DNA of 64,000 nucleotides from Bacillus sp. SJS (GTDB lineage: Bacteria > Bacillota > Bacilli > Bacillales > Bacillaceae), in the NCBI RefSeq assembly GCF_000732485.2, contig NZ_JAQV02000020.1:1-64000 (forward strand). Direction: 5' to 3'. The position numbers and the translations under genes were made by a program. The notes beneath the pieces were generated by a model. It was not told where the DNA came from. It saw only the letters and a program-made list of their open reading frames with translations, and did no database searches. Shown here piece after piece: positions 1 through 8,834 of this stretch (the stretch's first letter is position 1; each line of letters starts with the position of its first letter).

Positions 1-492
1 TATAACTCTTATCGTAAAGAGAACAAAAAGAGCTTCAAGAAAAACAAGTTCCACGCAGCAAACTGGGCTTACTCAGAAGAAGATGACACATACACCTGTC
101 CAAATGGGAAACGCTTATCCTTCAAATTTGTATCCCACCGCACCGATCGCACCGGTTTTAAGCGAGAGATCAAAGTATATGAATGCGAAGACTGTTCCGA
201 TTGCCCTCTACGAGCTCAATGTACAAAAGCGAAGGATGGGAATAACCGCAAGGTTTATTATAATGAGAAGTGGGAGCAACAGAAAAATCAGATCAAGCAG
301 CAGCTTTCGGAAGAAAAAACGGGTTCCATCTACGCTCAACGAAAAATCGACGTAGAACCAGTTTTTGGATATCTGAAGGCTAATTTGCGTTTCAACCGAA
401 TGTCCGTCAGGGGCAAAGACAGGGTTGAAAACGAACTAGGCTTTGCCTTCATGGCGGTGAACTTGAAAAAGTACACCGCCATGAACACATAA
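1..492 (+). CDS. IS1182 family transposase, C-terminal part (5' end outside window)
   Basis: Frame 1 is open from the first base to a TAA at 490-492 and encodes 163 residues. The fragment carries the Cys-rich segment of IS1182-like DDE transposases (CEDCSDCPLRAQC, preceded by YTCPNGK) and then the C-terminal DDE region VEPVFGYLKANLRFNRMSVRG, in which the glutamate of VEPVFG is the likely last catalytic acid. The C-terminal end is intact, so this copy may be functional. Another ORF in frame 2 at 83-355 is only a shadow. Confidence 0.85.
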   Translation, partial: YNSYRKENKKSFKKNKFHAANWAYSEEDDTYTCPNGKRLSFKFVSHRTDRTGFKREIKVYECEDCSDCPLRAQCTKAKDGNNRKVYYNEKWEQQKNQIKQQLSEEKTGSIYAQRKIDVEPVFGYLKANLRFNRMSVRGKDRVENELGFAFMAVNLKKYTAMNT

Positions 493-525
493 AAGTCCAA
501 AGAAAAGCAGATTTCAACATAAAAT

Positions 526-566
526 AGGGTCCCGATCAAAAAAACCATCTGATCGGAACCCTTTAC
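526..566 (+). terminator. Terminator inside the IS, downstream of the transposase
   Basis: AGGGTCCCGATCA (526-538) and TGATCGGAACCCT (550-562) pair over 13 positions with one wobble, around an 11-base loop, followed by a short T-rich run. It is symmetrical enough to insulate both the transposase and the convergent yfhP gene. Confidence 0.7.
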
Positions 567-600
567 TTATTATTTCTGGTTAGTTTTGTCCCAGCCCCTT

Positions 601-1593
601 TTAATGTGAAACAGATTCATTTAAGGACCCCCGCTTATCAAGGGTTTGGACATGATGCAGCCAGCCGGTTGCAGATTCTGAGATGTTTCCTTCACGGTCC
701 AATTTAACGATAGCCATGTACGGATAATGATTTTTTGTTCTATATCGTACGTCAAACCATCTGACTTCATATCCGTCCGATCTTCTCCAGAACAACGGAT
801 GAGCCATTTCTGCGTTCACTAGAAAGTGCTGTACATTCCGATCCTTTAAAGATTCTTGTATAGCAGGGGAAGTGAGGTCATCTTTTTCAAATCGATGGAT
901 CCACTCAATTTTTCCGTTTCGATATTCTCCTGTTATAAAAGCGGCTGGTGATTCAGCACATACATTCCAAATTCCCCATCTGATGGTCGGAATGGCTTTT
1001 ACCTTTGTATATTCAGGAGCAAGATCGGTGGCAGCTTTTCTCTTTACCGACTTTGAAGCAAAGGCGCGCTGCACCATATATCCAATCATTAGTAAATAAA
1101 TGATGGCAAAAACGGTTCCGGGATGAAAGCCTGCACCCCATAATCCAAAGCCGATTACATGAAGAAGCATAATAAATGGATCAAAAATGTAAATGGCATC
1201 AAAGGTAATCCACTTTTTCAAGAACGGCCTGCCAGCCTGTGTTCCATAAGAATTAAATAAATCCACAAAAACATGAATGACGACGGCAGCAAGTGTCCAG
1301 CCAAAAAGGCGGAATGCTGAGATTTCAGGGAAAAAAGGCCATATGCAGGCAGTAAGAAGGATTCCCCATAAAAATAAGGCAGGTACAGAATGGGAAGCTC
1401 CGCGATGATGCCGCAGATACATGCCTTGTCCTTTGGCAAGCTTAACTGCGTAATCAAAATCAGGGGCATTCGAACCCAGCAATGTTCCTGCTAAGACGGC
1501 TTGTGCAAGGGCGGGATCGCCAGCCACTGCCGGATCAAGTGATGCGAGGCCGGCAAGTCCGAATCCCATTGCAATATGTGTGCTCGTATCCAT
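601..1593 (-). CDS. yfhP: Membrane-bound metal-dependent hydrolase, YfhP type (YdjM/DUF457 family)
   Basis: This 330-residue integral membrane protein belongs to the YdjM/LexA-binding inner-membrane hydrolase family and resembles B. subtilis YfhP. The opening DTSTHIAMGFGLAGLA and the motifs SNAPDFDYAVK and LRHHRGASHS carry the conserved His and Asp residues expected to bind metal. About four or five hydrophobic segments follow, then a soluble C-terminal domain of roughly 130 residues. I chose the ATG at 1593 because GGAGGG lies just upstream; the ORF extends 12 codons further without a better site. The biochemical role is not established. The gene ends directly against the IS element. Confidence 0.85.
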   Translation of the reverse strand: MDTSTHIAMGFGLAGLASLDPAVAGDPALAQAVLAGTLLGSNAPDFDYAVKLAKGQGMYLRHHRGASHSVPALFLWGILLTACIWPFFPEISAFRLFGWTLAAVVIHVFVDLFNSYGTQAGRPFLKKWITFDAIYIFDPFIMLLHVIGFGLWGAGFHPGTVFAIIYLLMIGYMVQRAFASKSVKRKAATDLAPEYTKVKAIPTIRWGIWNVCAESPAAFITGEYRNGKIEWIHRFEKDDLTSPAIQESLKDRNVQHFLVNAEMAHPLFWRRSDGYEVRWFDVRYRTKNHYPYMAIVKLDREGNISESATGWLHHVQTLDKRGSLNESVSH

Positions 1594-1655
1594 GGTTTCC
1601 CTCCGTGATGCAAGTATTTTCCCCCGCATCCAGAAGCCAATGAAGAAGGGCGAAG

Positions 1656-2816
1656 TTAATAATTTACTGAACCCTTCATCTTTTTCTCATTCTCTTTCGT
1701 AATCACGACGGCTTCTTCCATGATGTCATGCAGGATTGTATCAGCAGAACTTGCATGATGAAGTTTCTTCATGTTCCTGCGCATACTGGAGAGAAGGTGC
1801 TCGTTATTCATAAGATAATCGACGCTGTCCTGTATTTCTTCATACTTGTTCACCACGACGGCAGCACCGCTGTTTTCAAAGAAAATTGAATTCTCTTTCT
1901 CCTGTCCCGGCACTGGCTTATAAAGAATGACAGGAAGACCTATAGCAGCTGCCTCGCTTAGAGTGATACCCCCGGGTTTCGTGATCATACAGGAAGAGAT
2001 GCGGAACAGCTCATCCACCCTCTCAACATAGCCAAGGGCCTTAATCTGATTCGGGTAGGCGTTGGCTAGAGGTGTGAGGCTGTCTTTCAGCACCTGGTTT
2101 TTCCCGCAAACAACGATGGTTTGCAGCTGATCATGCTGGAGAAAGGACTGGCACAGTTCCCTGACGTTTTTCAGAACGCCATGGGCTCCTGCCATAATAA
2201 GCAAGGTCTTTTTATTAGGATCAAGTCCGTATTTCGCAATCAGCTGATCATGATTCAGTTCTTCTTCAAACTGAGAGCGGATTGGGATGCCTGTAACTTT
2301 AACAGCAGAAGGCTGAATCCCCAAGCGGACAATTTTTTCCTTTACATGGTGGTTAGCTACGTAATATTTATCAATATTTTCGTGCACCCAGATTTTGTGG
2401 AGGCAGAAATCGGTTATGACGTTAAATGTCGGAATGACGGTGCCGGTTCTCCTCCGGTACTCAGGTACGACAATCATCGGAAAGGTATTGATAATGATAT
2501 CAGGGTCTTCCTTCAAAATAATTTCATGAAGTCTTTTATGGCCCATTTTGTAATACAGATTCATCATTCGTTTATTATACATTTTATCTACGCCATAGTA
2601 GAACAAACGATAAAACTGCTTTCCGATTGAGAAGCTTTTTAAATACAGATACTGGGTTATTTCCGAAAAAACAGGATGTGATTCATTATAAAGATCACAA
2701 ACAATCACATCTTCAATCCCCAAATTTCTGCAATGATTCACCAATGTGTTTGCCACCTGAACATGCCCATTCCCATACTTGGCCGTCAGAATCAAAACCT
2801 TTTGTTTGGATCTCAA
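1656..2816 (-). CDS. ugtP: Processive diacylglycerol beta-glucosyltransferase
   Basis: UgtP transfers glucose from UDP-glucose to diacylglycerol, making mono- and higher glucosyl-diacylglycerols. These anchor lipoteichoic acid, and in B. subtilis the enzyme also links nutrient status to cell size. The protein is a GT28/MGDG-synthase type enzyme at the membrane face. Recognisable blocks are VLILTAKYGNGHVQVA at the N terminus, NTFPMIVVPEYRRRTG, NVITDFCLHKIWVHENIDKYY and the donor-binding TKPGGITLSEA near residue 290. The TTG at 2816 is preferred because GAGGTG lies six bases upstream; the ORF itself opens at 2834. Length (386) is normal for the family. Confidence 0.93.
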   Translation of the reverse strand: MRSKQKVLILTAKYGNGHVQVANTLVNHCRNLGIEDVIVCDLYNESHPVFSEITQYLYLKSFSIGKQFYRLFYYGVDKMYNKRMMNLYYKMGHKRLHEIILKEDPDIIINTFPMIVVPEYRRRTGTVIPTFNVITDFCLHKIWVHENIDKYYVANHHVKEKIVRLGIQPSAVKVTGIPIRSQFEEELNHDQLIAKYGLDPNKKTLLIMAGAHGVLKNVRELCQSFLQHDQLQTIVVCGKNQVLKDSLTPLANAYPNQIKALGYVERVDELFRISSCMITKPGGITLSEAAAIGLPVILYKPVPGQEKENSIFFENSGAAVVVNKYEEIQDSVDYLMNNEHLLSSMRRNMKKLHHASSADTILHDIMEEAVVITKENEKKMKGSVNY

Positions 2817-3011
2817 CGTATTCACCTCAATCAAAATAAAAAAACTCTCATTCTATTTTTAGCTTTATTCCTATTCAATTTACTATATAGAGTAACATAA
2901 TCCTATCTTGCTTTTATAAAATTAATGTTAAATCTTTGTTATTTTCAGCTATTCTAGTATTCATTTTAACAAATACAGGAATTTCGTGGAACATCTTTTT
3001 AATATTTCCCT

Positions 3012-3935
3012 TTAATTCCCATCTCTATCTTTCCAGATATACGGGGTTTCCTGGTAGACATAATAGTTCAGCCAGTTGGAGAAAAGAAGACTTGCATGCG
3101 ATTTCCATCTGAATAATGGGCCATTCTCAGGCTTGCCGCCTTTATAGTAATGGAGCGGCTGGCTAATCGGTATTCCGCGTTCAAGGTCTCTTTTATATTC
3201 TTCATCAAGCGTATGAGCATCATACTCCGGATGTCCGGTTAAAAACACCCGCTTACCGTCTTTGGACATCAGCAGGCATACGCCGGCTTCTTCGGATTCA
3301 GAAAGAATGAGAAGGTCTTTATGGGAGACAGCCTGGTCTTTTGATATATCTGTATGCCTGGAATGGGGAACATAGAATTCCTCATCAAACCCGCGTACGA
3401 GTTTTTCTGATGGAGCACTAACTGTATGGGGGAAAATTCCGAAGCATTTATTCTCTAATTGAATTTTTTCTACACCATAATGATAGTAAAGTCCCGCTTG
3501 GGCTCCCCAGCATATATGAAGAGTTGAGGTTACATGCTCTGAGCTCCATTTGAAAATCTGCCGCAATTCATCCCAGTAGGATACGTCCTCAAATGGAAGC
3601 TGTTCTACAGGAGCCCCAGTCACAATCAGTCCGTCAAAGCTCCGGTGCTTAATATGTTCAAACGTTGTATAAAATTCTTCCAGGTGCTGAGGCTGAACAT
3701 TTTTGGATTTATGAGTTTTCATATGCAAAAACGTGATGTTCACTTGCAGCGGAGTGTTTCCGAGCAATCTTAGAAGCTGCGTTTCAGTCTTTTCCTTCTG
3801 CGGCATGAGATTCAAAATCAAAATATCAAGCGGACGGATATCCTGAGCTGCAGCCCGCATTTCATCCATTACGAAAATATTTTCTTCCTCAAGTATCGCT
3901 TTAGCCGGAAGATTTGAGGGGATATTAATGGGCAA
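3012..3935 (-). CDS. metAA: Homoserine O-acetyltransferase (MetA type)
   Basis: The enzyme acylates homoserine in the first committed step of methionine synthesis. Family features are the start [24 protein letters not shown], the catalytic Cys142 in HICWGAQAG and the His/Glu pair in LTGHPEYD. Residue 111 is Glu (APVEQLPF), which in this family predicts acetyl-CoA rather than succinyl-CoA use. The TTG at 3935 is chosen because GGAG lies eight bases upstream and it gives the family N terminus; the GTG at 3944 overlaps that ribosome site. No S-box riboswitch is visible in the roughly 170 bases upstream. The gene is divergent from fhs. Confidence 0.92.
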   Translation of the reverse strand: MPINIPSNLPAKAILEEENIFVMDEMRAAAQDIRPLDILILNLMPQKEKTETQLLRLLGNTPLQVNITFLHMKTHKSKNVQPQHLEEFYTTFEHIKHRSFDGLIVTGAPVEQLPFEDVSYWDELRQIFKWSSEHVTSTLHICWGAQAGLYYHYGVEKIQLENKCFGIFPHTVSAPSEKLVRGFDEEFYVPHSRHTDISKDQAVSHKDLLILSESEEAGVCLLMSKDGKRVFLTGHPEYDAHTLDEEYKRDLERGIPISQPLHYYKGGKPENGPLFRWKSHASLLFSNWLNYYVYQETPYIWKDRDGN

Positions 3936-4033
3936 GGAAAACACTCCAATCTAAAAGGATGGTGGCCGGGCAAACGATCCGGCATTTTTCTCTCATTATA
4001 AAACACTTCAGCCATTTTGGGCTTATGGTTTAT

Positions 4034-4041
4034 GGTACAAT
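4034..4041 (+). promoter_or_regulatory. Extended -10 promoter candidate for fhs
   Basis: TGGTACAAT (TACAAT at 4036-4041) fits an extended -10 element. No good -35 is seen at the right distance. It lies about 70 bases upstream of the chosen fhs start. Confidence 0.35.
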
Positions 4042-4109
4042 GTCAGATGTTTAGCTTATAGAGTATGAAATAGTTGATGATTCGAGAATTTTGGAATGGA
4101 GATGGTTTT

Positions 4110-5795
4110 TTGGCTGCTGAAACGAATGGTAAATCTGATATTGAGATCGCTTCGAAATCCAGCATGAAACCGATTGCTGATGTAGCGTCATCGATCGGCA
4201 TACTAGAAAATGAGATTGAATTATACGGTACATATAAAGCAAAGCTGTCCGATGCCCTTTTAAAAAGACTCAGTACAGCACAGGATGGAAAATTGATCCT
4301 TGTTACATCCATTAATCCTACACCTGCCGGAGAAGGCAAGTCAACAGTGACAGTAGGCTTAGGTCAGGCGCTGAACAGGATCGGCAAAAAGACCGTGATC
4401 GCTATGAGGGAGCCGTCACTTGGACCTGTCATGGGACTAAAAGGAGGAGCAGCGGGAGGCGGTTACTCCCAGGTGCTACCTATGGATGATATAAACCTTC
4501 ATTTTACTGGCGATCTGCATGCCATTACAGCTGCAAATAATGCTCTTTCTGCTCTTATCGACAATCATATCCATCAGGGAAATGAGCTGGAGCTTGATCC
4601 TGGCAAGATTGTCTGGAAAAGAGCACTGGATATCAATGACCGGGCTCTTCGCAATGTTGTCACAGGACTTGGCGGAGCATCGAACGGTTTGGCAAGGGAA
4701 GATCAGTTCGATATTACAGCTGCTTCTGAAATCATGGCTGTTTTGTGTATGGCAGAAAATATTCAGGATTTGAAACAGCGGCTTTCCAGCATTGTGGCTG
4801 GATACACAAAAGATAAACATCCGGTTACGGTTGGAGATCTTGGTGTTGAAGGAGCGCTAACGCTTTTACTGAAGGATGCGGTCAAACCAAACTTAGTTCA
4901 AACAATGGAACATACCCCGGCTTTAATACACGGAGGGCCATTTGCTAATATAGCCCACGGCTGCAACAGCCTGATTGCCACAAAAGCAGCGCTTAAATTG
5001 GGAGAATATACAGTAACAGAAGCGGGATTCGGTGCAGATTTAGGTGCAGAAAAATTCCTGAATATTAAAGCGCGTGCCGGAGGACTGAAACCGGCTGCTG
5101 TTGTAATCGTTGCAACCATCCGGGCACTGAAAATGCACGGGGGAATTGCGAAAAATGACCTGCGTGATTCCAATCCGGAGGCTATGATAAAGGGCTGTGA
5201 AAATCTGCAAAAGCATATTGAAACCATTCAGGCATTCGGTTTGCCATATGCGGTAGCCGTTAACCGATTCACAGCGGATTCAGATGAGGAAATCCAGGCC
5301 TTGAAAAAATGGTGCGAGGATCTTGGCCATCCATGTGCGTTAACCGAGGTATGGGAAAAAGGAGGAGAAGGAGGAGTGGAGCTCGCGGAAATCGTCACTC
5401 GTCTTGCTCAAAGCACCTCCGCTTTCTCCCCGCTTTATTCATCTGATGCTCCATTTAAAGCAAAGGCAAAAGCGATTGCGGAGAAGGTGTATGGCGCAGA
5501 CGATGTCCTGCTCACTTCCAAAGCAGAGAAACAGCTGGCAGATATCGAAGCAAACGGCTGGGGGGATTTGCCAGTTTGTATGGCGAAAACACAGTATTCT
5601 CTGTCAGATGATCCAAAAAAGCTGGGCCGGCCAGACGGTTTTTCGATTACGATAAGGGAAATAAAACCATCAGCAGGTGCTGGCTTTCTTGTCGCGCTCA
5701 CGGGAGACATCATGACGATGCCGGGCTTGCCGAAAAAACCGGCTGCTTTACACATGGACGTAGATGAAAATGGCTGCGCGAAGGGATTATTTTAA
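4110..5795 (+). CDS. fhs: Formate--tetrahydrofolate ligase
   Basis: Fhs makes 10-formyl-tetrahydrofolate from formate, ATP and tetrahydrofolate, feeding purine and formyl-methionine synthesis. The whole protein reads as this family: the P-loop-like [47 protein letters not shown] and the tail [16 protein letters not shown]. The TTG at 4110 has GGAG eight bases before it and gives the expected short N terminus before KSDIEIA; the ORF extends upstream to 4074. The resulting 561 residues match the usual family length. Its stop overlaps the next ATG (TAATG), so the two genes are translationally coupled. Confidence 0.95.
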   Translation: MAAETNGKSDIEIASKSSMKPIADVASSIGILENEIELYGTYKAKLSDALLKRLSTAQDGKLILVTSINPTPAGEGKSTVTVGLGQALNRIGKKTVIAMREPSLGPVMGLKGGAAGGGYSQVLPMDDINLHFTGDLHAITAANNALSALIDNHIHQGNELELDPGKIVWKRALDINDRALRNVVTGLGGASNGLAREDQFDITAASEIMAVLCMAENIQDLKQRLSSIVAGYTKDKHPVTVGDLGVEGALTLLLKDAVKPNLVQTMEHTPALIHGGPFANIAHGCNSLIATKAALKLGEYTVTEAGFGADLGAEKFLNIKARAGGLKPAAVVIVATIRALKMHGGIAKNDLRDSNPEAMIKGCENLQKHIETIQAFGLPYAVAVNRFTADSDEEIQALKKWCEDLGHPCALTEVWEKGGEGGVELAEIVTRLAQSTSAFSPLYSSDAPFKAKAKAIAEKVYGADDVLLTSKAEKQLADIEANGWGDLPVCMAKTQYSLSDDPKKLGRPDGFSITIREIKPSAGAGFLVALTGDIMTMPGLPKKPAALHMDVDENGCAKGLF

Positions 5796-6319
5796 TGTTT
5801 GATCCAACTGTTTTTGATAATTTAAAGGTTGTGCTTGAGGGAGCTGTTTATGACCTTGATCTTGAGGGTTATATTGAAGTCAATTCGAGAAATGATCTAG
5901 TCAACCTGGCTGATATGTCAAGATGCTGGAATATTGGGTTTCAGGAAACCGGACTGCAGGAGGGAGCTGCTGCAGAAATAGAACTGTCGATAGTGGCCGA
6001 TCAGCTTCAGGCAGAATGGAAAAAAACAACTTCTTATGCGGGGTGCCGGCTTCGAATTCATTATACGCTTCCGGCGGCTGCCGATGAGAACGGCATGGCA
6101 GTGCTTACGGCAATCAGGGAAATATGGGGTGCAGATGCTATTGTTGAATCAGAAGTATCTTTTGATCCGTTTGCCAGTCAAAAAATGCACAGACAAACGT
6201 TTACGCTCTCCTTCAGCACGATGATTACAGAAGAGCATGCAGGAGATCTTGAGAGACTTGCAGAATCTGTATTTCAGACTCTGAAAAGAATAAATGATGA
6301 AAAAGGAGCCGGGATATGA
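5795..6319 (+). CDS. Uncharacterised 174-residue protein between fhs and bsaA
   Basis: I do not recognise a family. The protein is soluble and acidic, with no signal peptide or membrane segment. The N-terminal half contains a DLDLEGYIEVNSRNDLVNLADMSRCWNIGF block and the C-terminal half alternates strands and helices. It starts on the A of the fhs stop codon and its own stop overlaps the bsaA start (ATGA), so fhs, this gene and bsaA form one tightly coupled operon. The context (folate C1 transfer and peroxide reduction) does not settle a function. Confidence 0.8.
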   Translation: MFDPTVFDNLKVVLEGAVYDLDLEGYIEVNSRNDLVNLADMSRCWNIGFQETGLQEGAAAEIELSIVADQLQAEWKKTTSYAGCRLRIHYTLPAAADENGMAVLTAIREIWGADAIVESEVSFDPFASQKMHRQTFTLSFSTMITEEHAGDLERLAESVFQTLKRINDEKGAGI

Positions 6320-6813
6320 GCATTTATGAATTTAAGGCTGAAACGATTAAAGGGAATGAGCAATCACTTTCCGACTATGAAGGCAAGGTGCTTTTGATTG
6401 TGAACACTGCAAGTAAGTGCGGATTTACTCCGCAATTAAAAGGTCTTCAGGAACTGTATGAAAAATATTCCACTGACGGACTTGAGATTCTCGGGTTTCC
6501 CTGCAATCAATTCATGAACCAGGAGCCGGGAAATGAAGAGGAGATTGAAGCGTTTTGTGAACGAAACTATGGGGTGAATTTCCCGATGTTTGCAAAAATC
6601 AATGTCAACGGGAAGGATGCTCACCCCCTATTCAGCTATTTAACAAATGAGCTGCCGGGCATGCTCGGTTCTGAGGGAGTGAAATGGAACTTTACGAAGT
6701 TCTTGGTTGACCGGAACGGCATGCCGGTAAAGAGATTTTCTCCGAACACGAACCCTCAGGATATAGAAGAGCCGATTAAGCAGCTGCTTTCTGAGCAGCC
6801 GGCTTCCATATAA
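6316..6813 (+). CDS. bsaA: Glutathione peroxidase-like thiol peroxidase BsaA
   Basis: This 165-residue cytoplasmic peroxidase has the GPx fold. The peroxidatic residue is Cys35 in NTASKCGFT (Cys rather than selenocysteine); the supporting Gln65 is in FPCNQF and Trp124 in KWNFTKFL. Cys81 in AFCERNYG is at the position of the resolving cysteine of thioredoxin-dependent members, so reduction by thioredoxin is likely. AAAGGAG lies before the ATG. Its neighbours (metA before, ypgQ and ypgR after) match B. subtilis. Confidence 0.92.
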   Translation: MSIYEFKAETIKGNEQSLSDYEGKVLLIVNTASKCGFTPQLKGLQELYEKYSTDGLEILGFPCNQFMNQEPGNEEEIEAFCERNYGVNFPMFAKINVNGKDAHPLFSYLTNELPGMLGSEGVKWNFTKFLVDRNGMPVKRFSPNTNPQDIEEPIKQLLSEQPASI

Positions 6814-6818
6814 GGATA

Positions 6819-6852
6819 AAGCGGCTGATCCCTCCAGATCAGCCGCTTCTAT
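6819..6852 (+). terminator. Hairpin terminator after bsaA
   Basis: AAGCGGCTGATC (6819-6830) and GATCAGCCGCTT (6837-6848) form a perfect 12-base stem with a six-base loop, but only a weak T tract follows. Confidence 0.7.
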
Positions 6853-6867
6853 TAAGGATGTGAAGGG

Positions 6868-7476
6868 TTGGATAAACGAGCGATTGTAATGGATGCTGAG
6901 CGATTTGTGAAGAAACATCTTGATAAGGAAGGATCCGGTCACGACTGGCTGCACATTGAAAGGGTAAGGAAGCTTGCATTAAAGCTTGCGGAAGAAACAG
7001 AAGCAGATGCATTCATTGTGGAACTCGCAGCCTTGTTTCATGATCTTTCGGACCGCAAATTAGCTGATGACAAAAGAATGAGCAGACTGGAAGTCGAAGA
7101 TATGCTCATTGCATTATCGGTTTCAGAAAATGATCGGTCTCAAATCATGCATATCATAGATACCATTTCATTTAAAGGAACAGGCAGGACCGTCCCTGAA
7201 ACGATTGAGGGGAAAATTGTCCAGGATGCCGATCGGCTGGACGCGATGGGAGCGATTGGTATAGCGAGGACTTTTGTTTATGCAGGAAGCAGGGGCACAC
7301 CGATTTACGACCCGGGGGAACAGACTAAAGGAGATTCTGCCATTCAGCACTTCTATGATAAACTTCTGAAGCTAAAAGGGCTGATGAATACAGAAGCAGG
7401 CAAAATGAAGGCGGAAGAGAGACACAGATTTATGGAGTTATATCTCGACACTTTTTATAAGGAATGCGAGAGGTAG
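6868..7476 (+). CDS. ypgQ: HD-domain phosphohydrolase YpgQ
   Basis: A 202-residue HD-superfamily metal phosphohydrolase. The metal-binding set is visible as H in GSGHDWLHIERV, the HD pair in AALFHDLSDR and the last Asp in GKIVQDADRLDAMGAIGIART. B. subtilis YpgQ is reported as a nucleotide (dNTP) pyrophosphohydrolase; here that activity is inferred. It starts at a TTG preceded by AAGGATGTGAAGGG. It stands apart from bsaA by a terminator and is followed by ypgR, as in B. subtilis. Confidence 0.85.
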   Translation: MDKRAIVMDAERFVKKHLDKEGSGHDWLHIERVRKLALKLAEETEADAFIVELAALFHDLSDRKLADDKRMSRLEVEDMLIALSVSENDRSQIMHIIDTISFKGTGRTVPETIEGKIVQDADRLDAMGAIGIARTFVYAGSRGTPIYDPGEQTKGDSAIQHFYDKLLKLKGLMNTEAGKMKAEERHRFMELYLDTFYKECER

Positions 7477-7547
7477 GCTTTGATCGTGAACACACCTGTT
7501 CCGCTATGTTAGAATAAAGAAAAATGTGCGATGCAGGAGGGTTAGCT

Positions 7548-8678
7548 GTGCTGAATATTAAAACTATTGAACCAACACCGAGTCCCAACACAATGAAGAT
7601 TATCTTAACGGAGGAGCTTCCGAAAGGGACAAGCAATAATTATAAAAAGGATCAAGCTGAACATGCTCCACAAGTTATCCAGGATATTCTGAAAGTAGAT
7701 GGGGTTAAAGGAGTCTATCATGTAGCCGACTTTTTGGCGGTTGAACGCAACTCCAAATATGATTGGAAAGACATTTTATCAAGCGTCCGGGAGTGCTTCG
7801 GAGAAACTCCATCAGATGGTGCCGGCCGCGGGCTCATGGAAGAAGCTTTCGGAGAAATCAAAGCATCTGTGCAAATGTTTAATGGAATCCCGATGCAGGT
7901 AAAGCTGACAGATGGTTTGGAAGAGAAGCGGTTTGCGCTGCCTCAAAGGTTTCAGGATGTCATTTTTAATGTCCAGCAGCATGCATCGAACGTCGTGCTC
8001 GACCGTGAGTGGAAGGATCACGGTGTCCGGTATGGAGATATGGATGACATCGGAAAGGATATCGTTGATGAACTGTCTGCCTCCTATCACGATGATCGAC
8101 TGAAAAGAATGGCTCAGCAGCTGATCAATAAAGAGGAAGGGGTTCAGCAAGTCAGCCGATCTTCCTATAAAGTGACAGCTGAAATGATGGATGAGCCGGA
8201 ATGGACAGACAGGTATGCCCACCTGGAACAAATGAATCCTTCATCAGAAGATTTGGAAGTGCTGGAAAAAGCACTACATGATGAAAAGGCATCAATCAGA
8301 AGGCTTGCTGTCGTGTATCTTGGAATGATTGAAGATCCTGCTGTTCTGCCGCTTCTCTGTAAAGCGCTTGAGGATAAATCTGTTACGGTCAGAAGGACGG
8401 CGGGGGACTGTTTATCGGATATTGGAGACCCGAAAGCCATTCCGGCAATGGTAATTTCACTTGGAGATAAAAATAAGCTAGTCCGCTGGCGTGCAGCTAT
8501 GTTTTTATATGAAGTCGGTGACGAGCAGGCTCTCCAAGCTTTAAAAGAGGCACAGGATGATCCTGAGTTCGAGGTCAGTATGCAAATCAAGCTTGCAATC
8601 GGAAGAATTGAAGGCGGAGAAGAAGCGATGGGTTCCGTCTGGAAACAGATGACTGAGAGCAGGAAAGCAAGTGAATAA
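7548..8678 (+). CDS. ypgR: Conserved virulence factor C-like protein YpgR (Nfu N-domain plus HEAT repeats)
   Basis: This 376-residue protein has an N-terminal Nfu/scaffold-type domain (residues 1 to about 90, signature IEPTPSPNTMKIIL), a middle region, and C-terminal HEAT-like repeats from about 230 to 360 (for example ASIRRLAVVYLGMIEDPAVLPLL and SVTVRRTAGDCLSDIGDPKAIPAM). Homologues in staphylococci are called CvfC; the molecular role is unclear. The GTG at 7548 is chosen because AGGAGGG lies six bases upstream and the family begins just before the TPSPNT motif; the ORF extends eight codons further. Confidence 0.87.
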   Translation: MLNIKTIEPTPSPNTMKIILTEELPKGTSNNYKKDQAEHAPQVIQDILKVDGVKGVYHVADFLAVERNSKYDWKDILSSVRECFGETPSDGAGRGLMEEAFGEIKASVQMFNGIPMQVKLTDGLEEKRFALPQRFQDVIFNVQQHASNVVLDREWKDHGVRYGDMDDIGKDIVDELSASYHDDRLKRMAQQLINKEEGVQQVSRSSYKVTAEMMDEPEWTDRYAHLEQMNPSSEDLEVLEKALHDEKASIRRLAVVYLGMIEDPAVLPLLCKALEDKSVTVRRTAGDCLSDIGDPKAIPAMVISLGDKNKLVRWRAAMFLYEVGDEQALQALKEAQDDPEFEVSMQIKLAIGRIEGGEEAMGSVWKQMTESRKASE

Positions 8679-8692
8679 TTCAAATATTGACA

Positions 8693-8727
8693 AGGCGCAC
8701 CTTTATACAAAGGGTGTGCTTTTTTTC
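8693..8727 (+). terminator. Terminator after ypgR
   Basis: AAGGCGCACCTTT and AAAGGGTGTGC flank a short ATAC loop region and are followed by seven T residues (8720-8726). Confidence 0.7.
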
Positions 8728-8754
8728 ATCTCAGTAAAATAACAATTAATTTAA

Positions 8755-8769
8755 AATTTTAAGAATATT
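8755..8769 (+). promoter_or_regulatory. CodY-like box upstream of ilvD
   Basis: AATTTTAAGAATATT matches the CodY consensus AATTTTCWGAAAATT at 13 of 15 positions. It lies one base upstream of the ilvD -35 element, so bound CodY would block RNA polymerase. ilvD is a known CodY target in B. subtilis. Confidence 0.6.
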
Positions 8770-8770
8770 A

Positions 8771-8799
8771 TTGCAATATGACTTGCAAAGTTCTATAGT
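8771..8799 (+). promoter_or_regulatory. Sigma-A promoter of ilvD
   Basis: TTGCAA (8771-8776), a 17-base spacer and TATAGT (8794-8799) make a good vegetative promoter about 35 bases before the ilvD start. Confidence 0.6.
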
Positions 8800-8834
8800 A
8801 ATACACAATCAATTATTGCAGGAGGGAAGCTGAA

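Larger units (their letters stand above)
1..598 (+). mobile_element. Right end of an IS1182-type insertion sequence
   Basis: The window opens inside an insertion sequence. It contains the 3' part of a transposase gene, a transcription terminator and, at 583-598, the sequence GTTTTGTCCCAGCCCC, which resembles the terminal inverted repeat of IS1182-type elements. The left end lies outside the window, so the element length and any target duplication cannot be determined. The right end stops about two bases before the stop codon of the convergent yfhP gene. Confidence 0.75.

Noticed and set aside
3945-4073. S-box (SAM) riboswitch upstream of metA
   Set aside because: The divergent intergenic region contains only a five-base-pair GCCGG/CCGGC stem and none of the conserved S-box segments.
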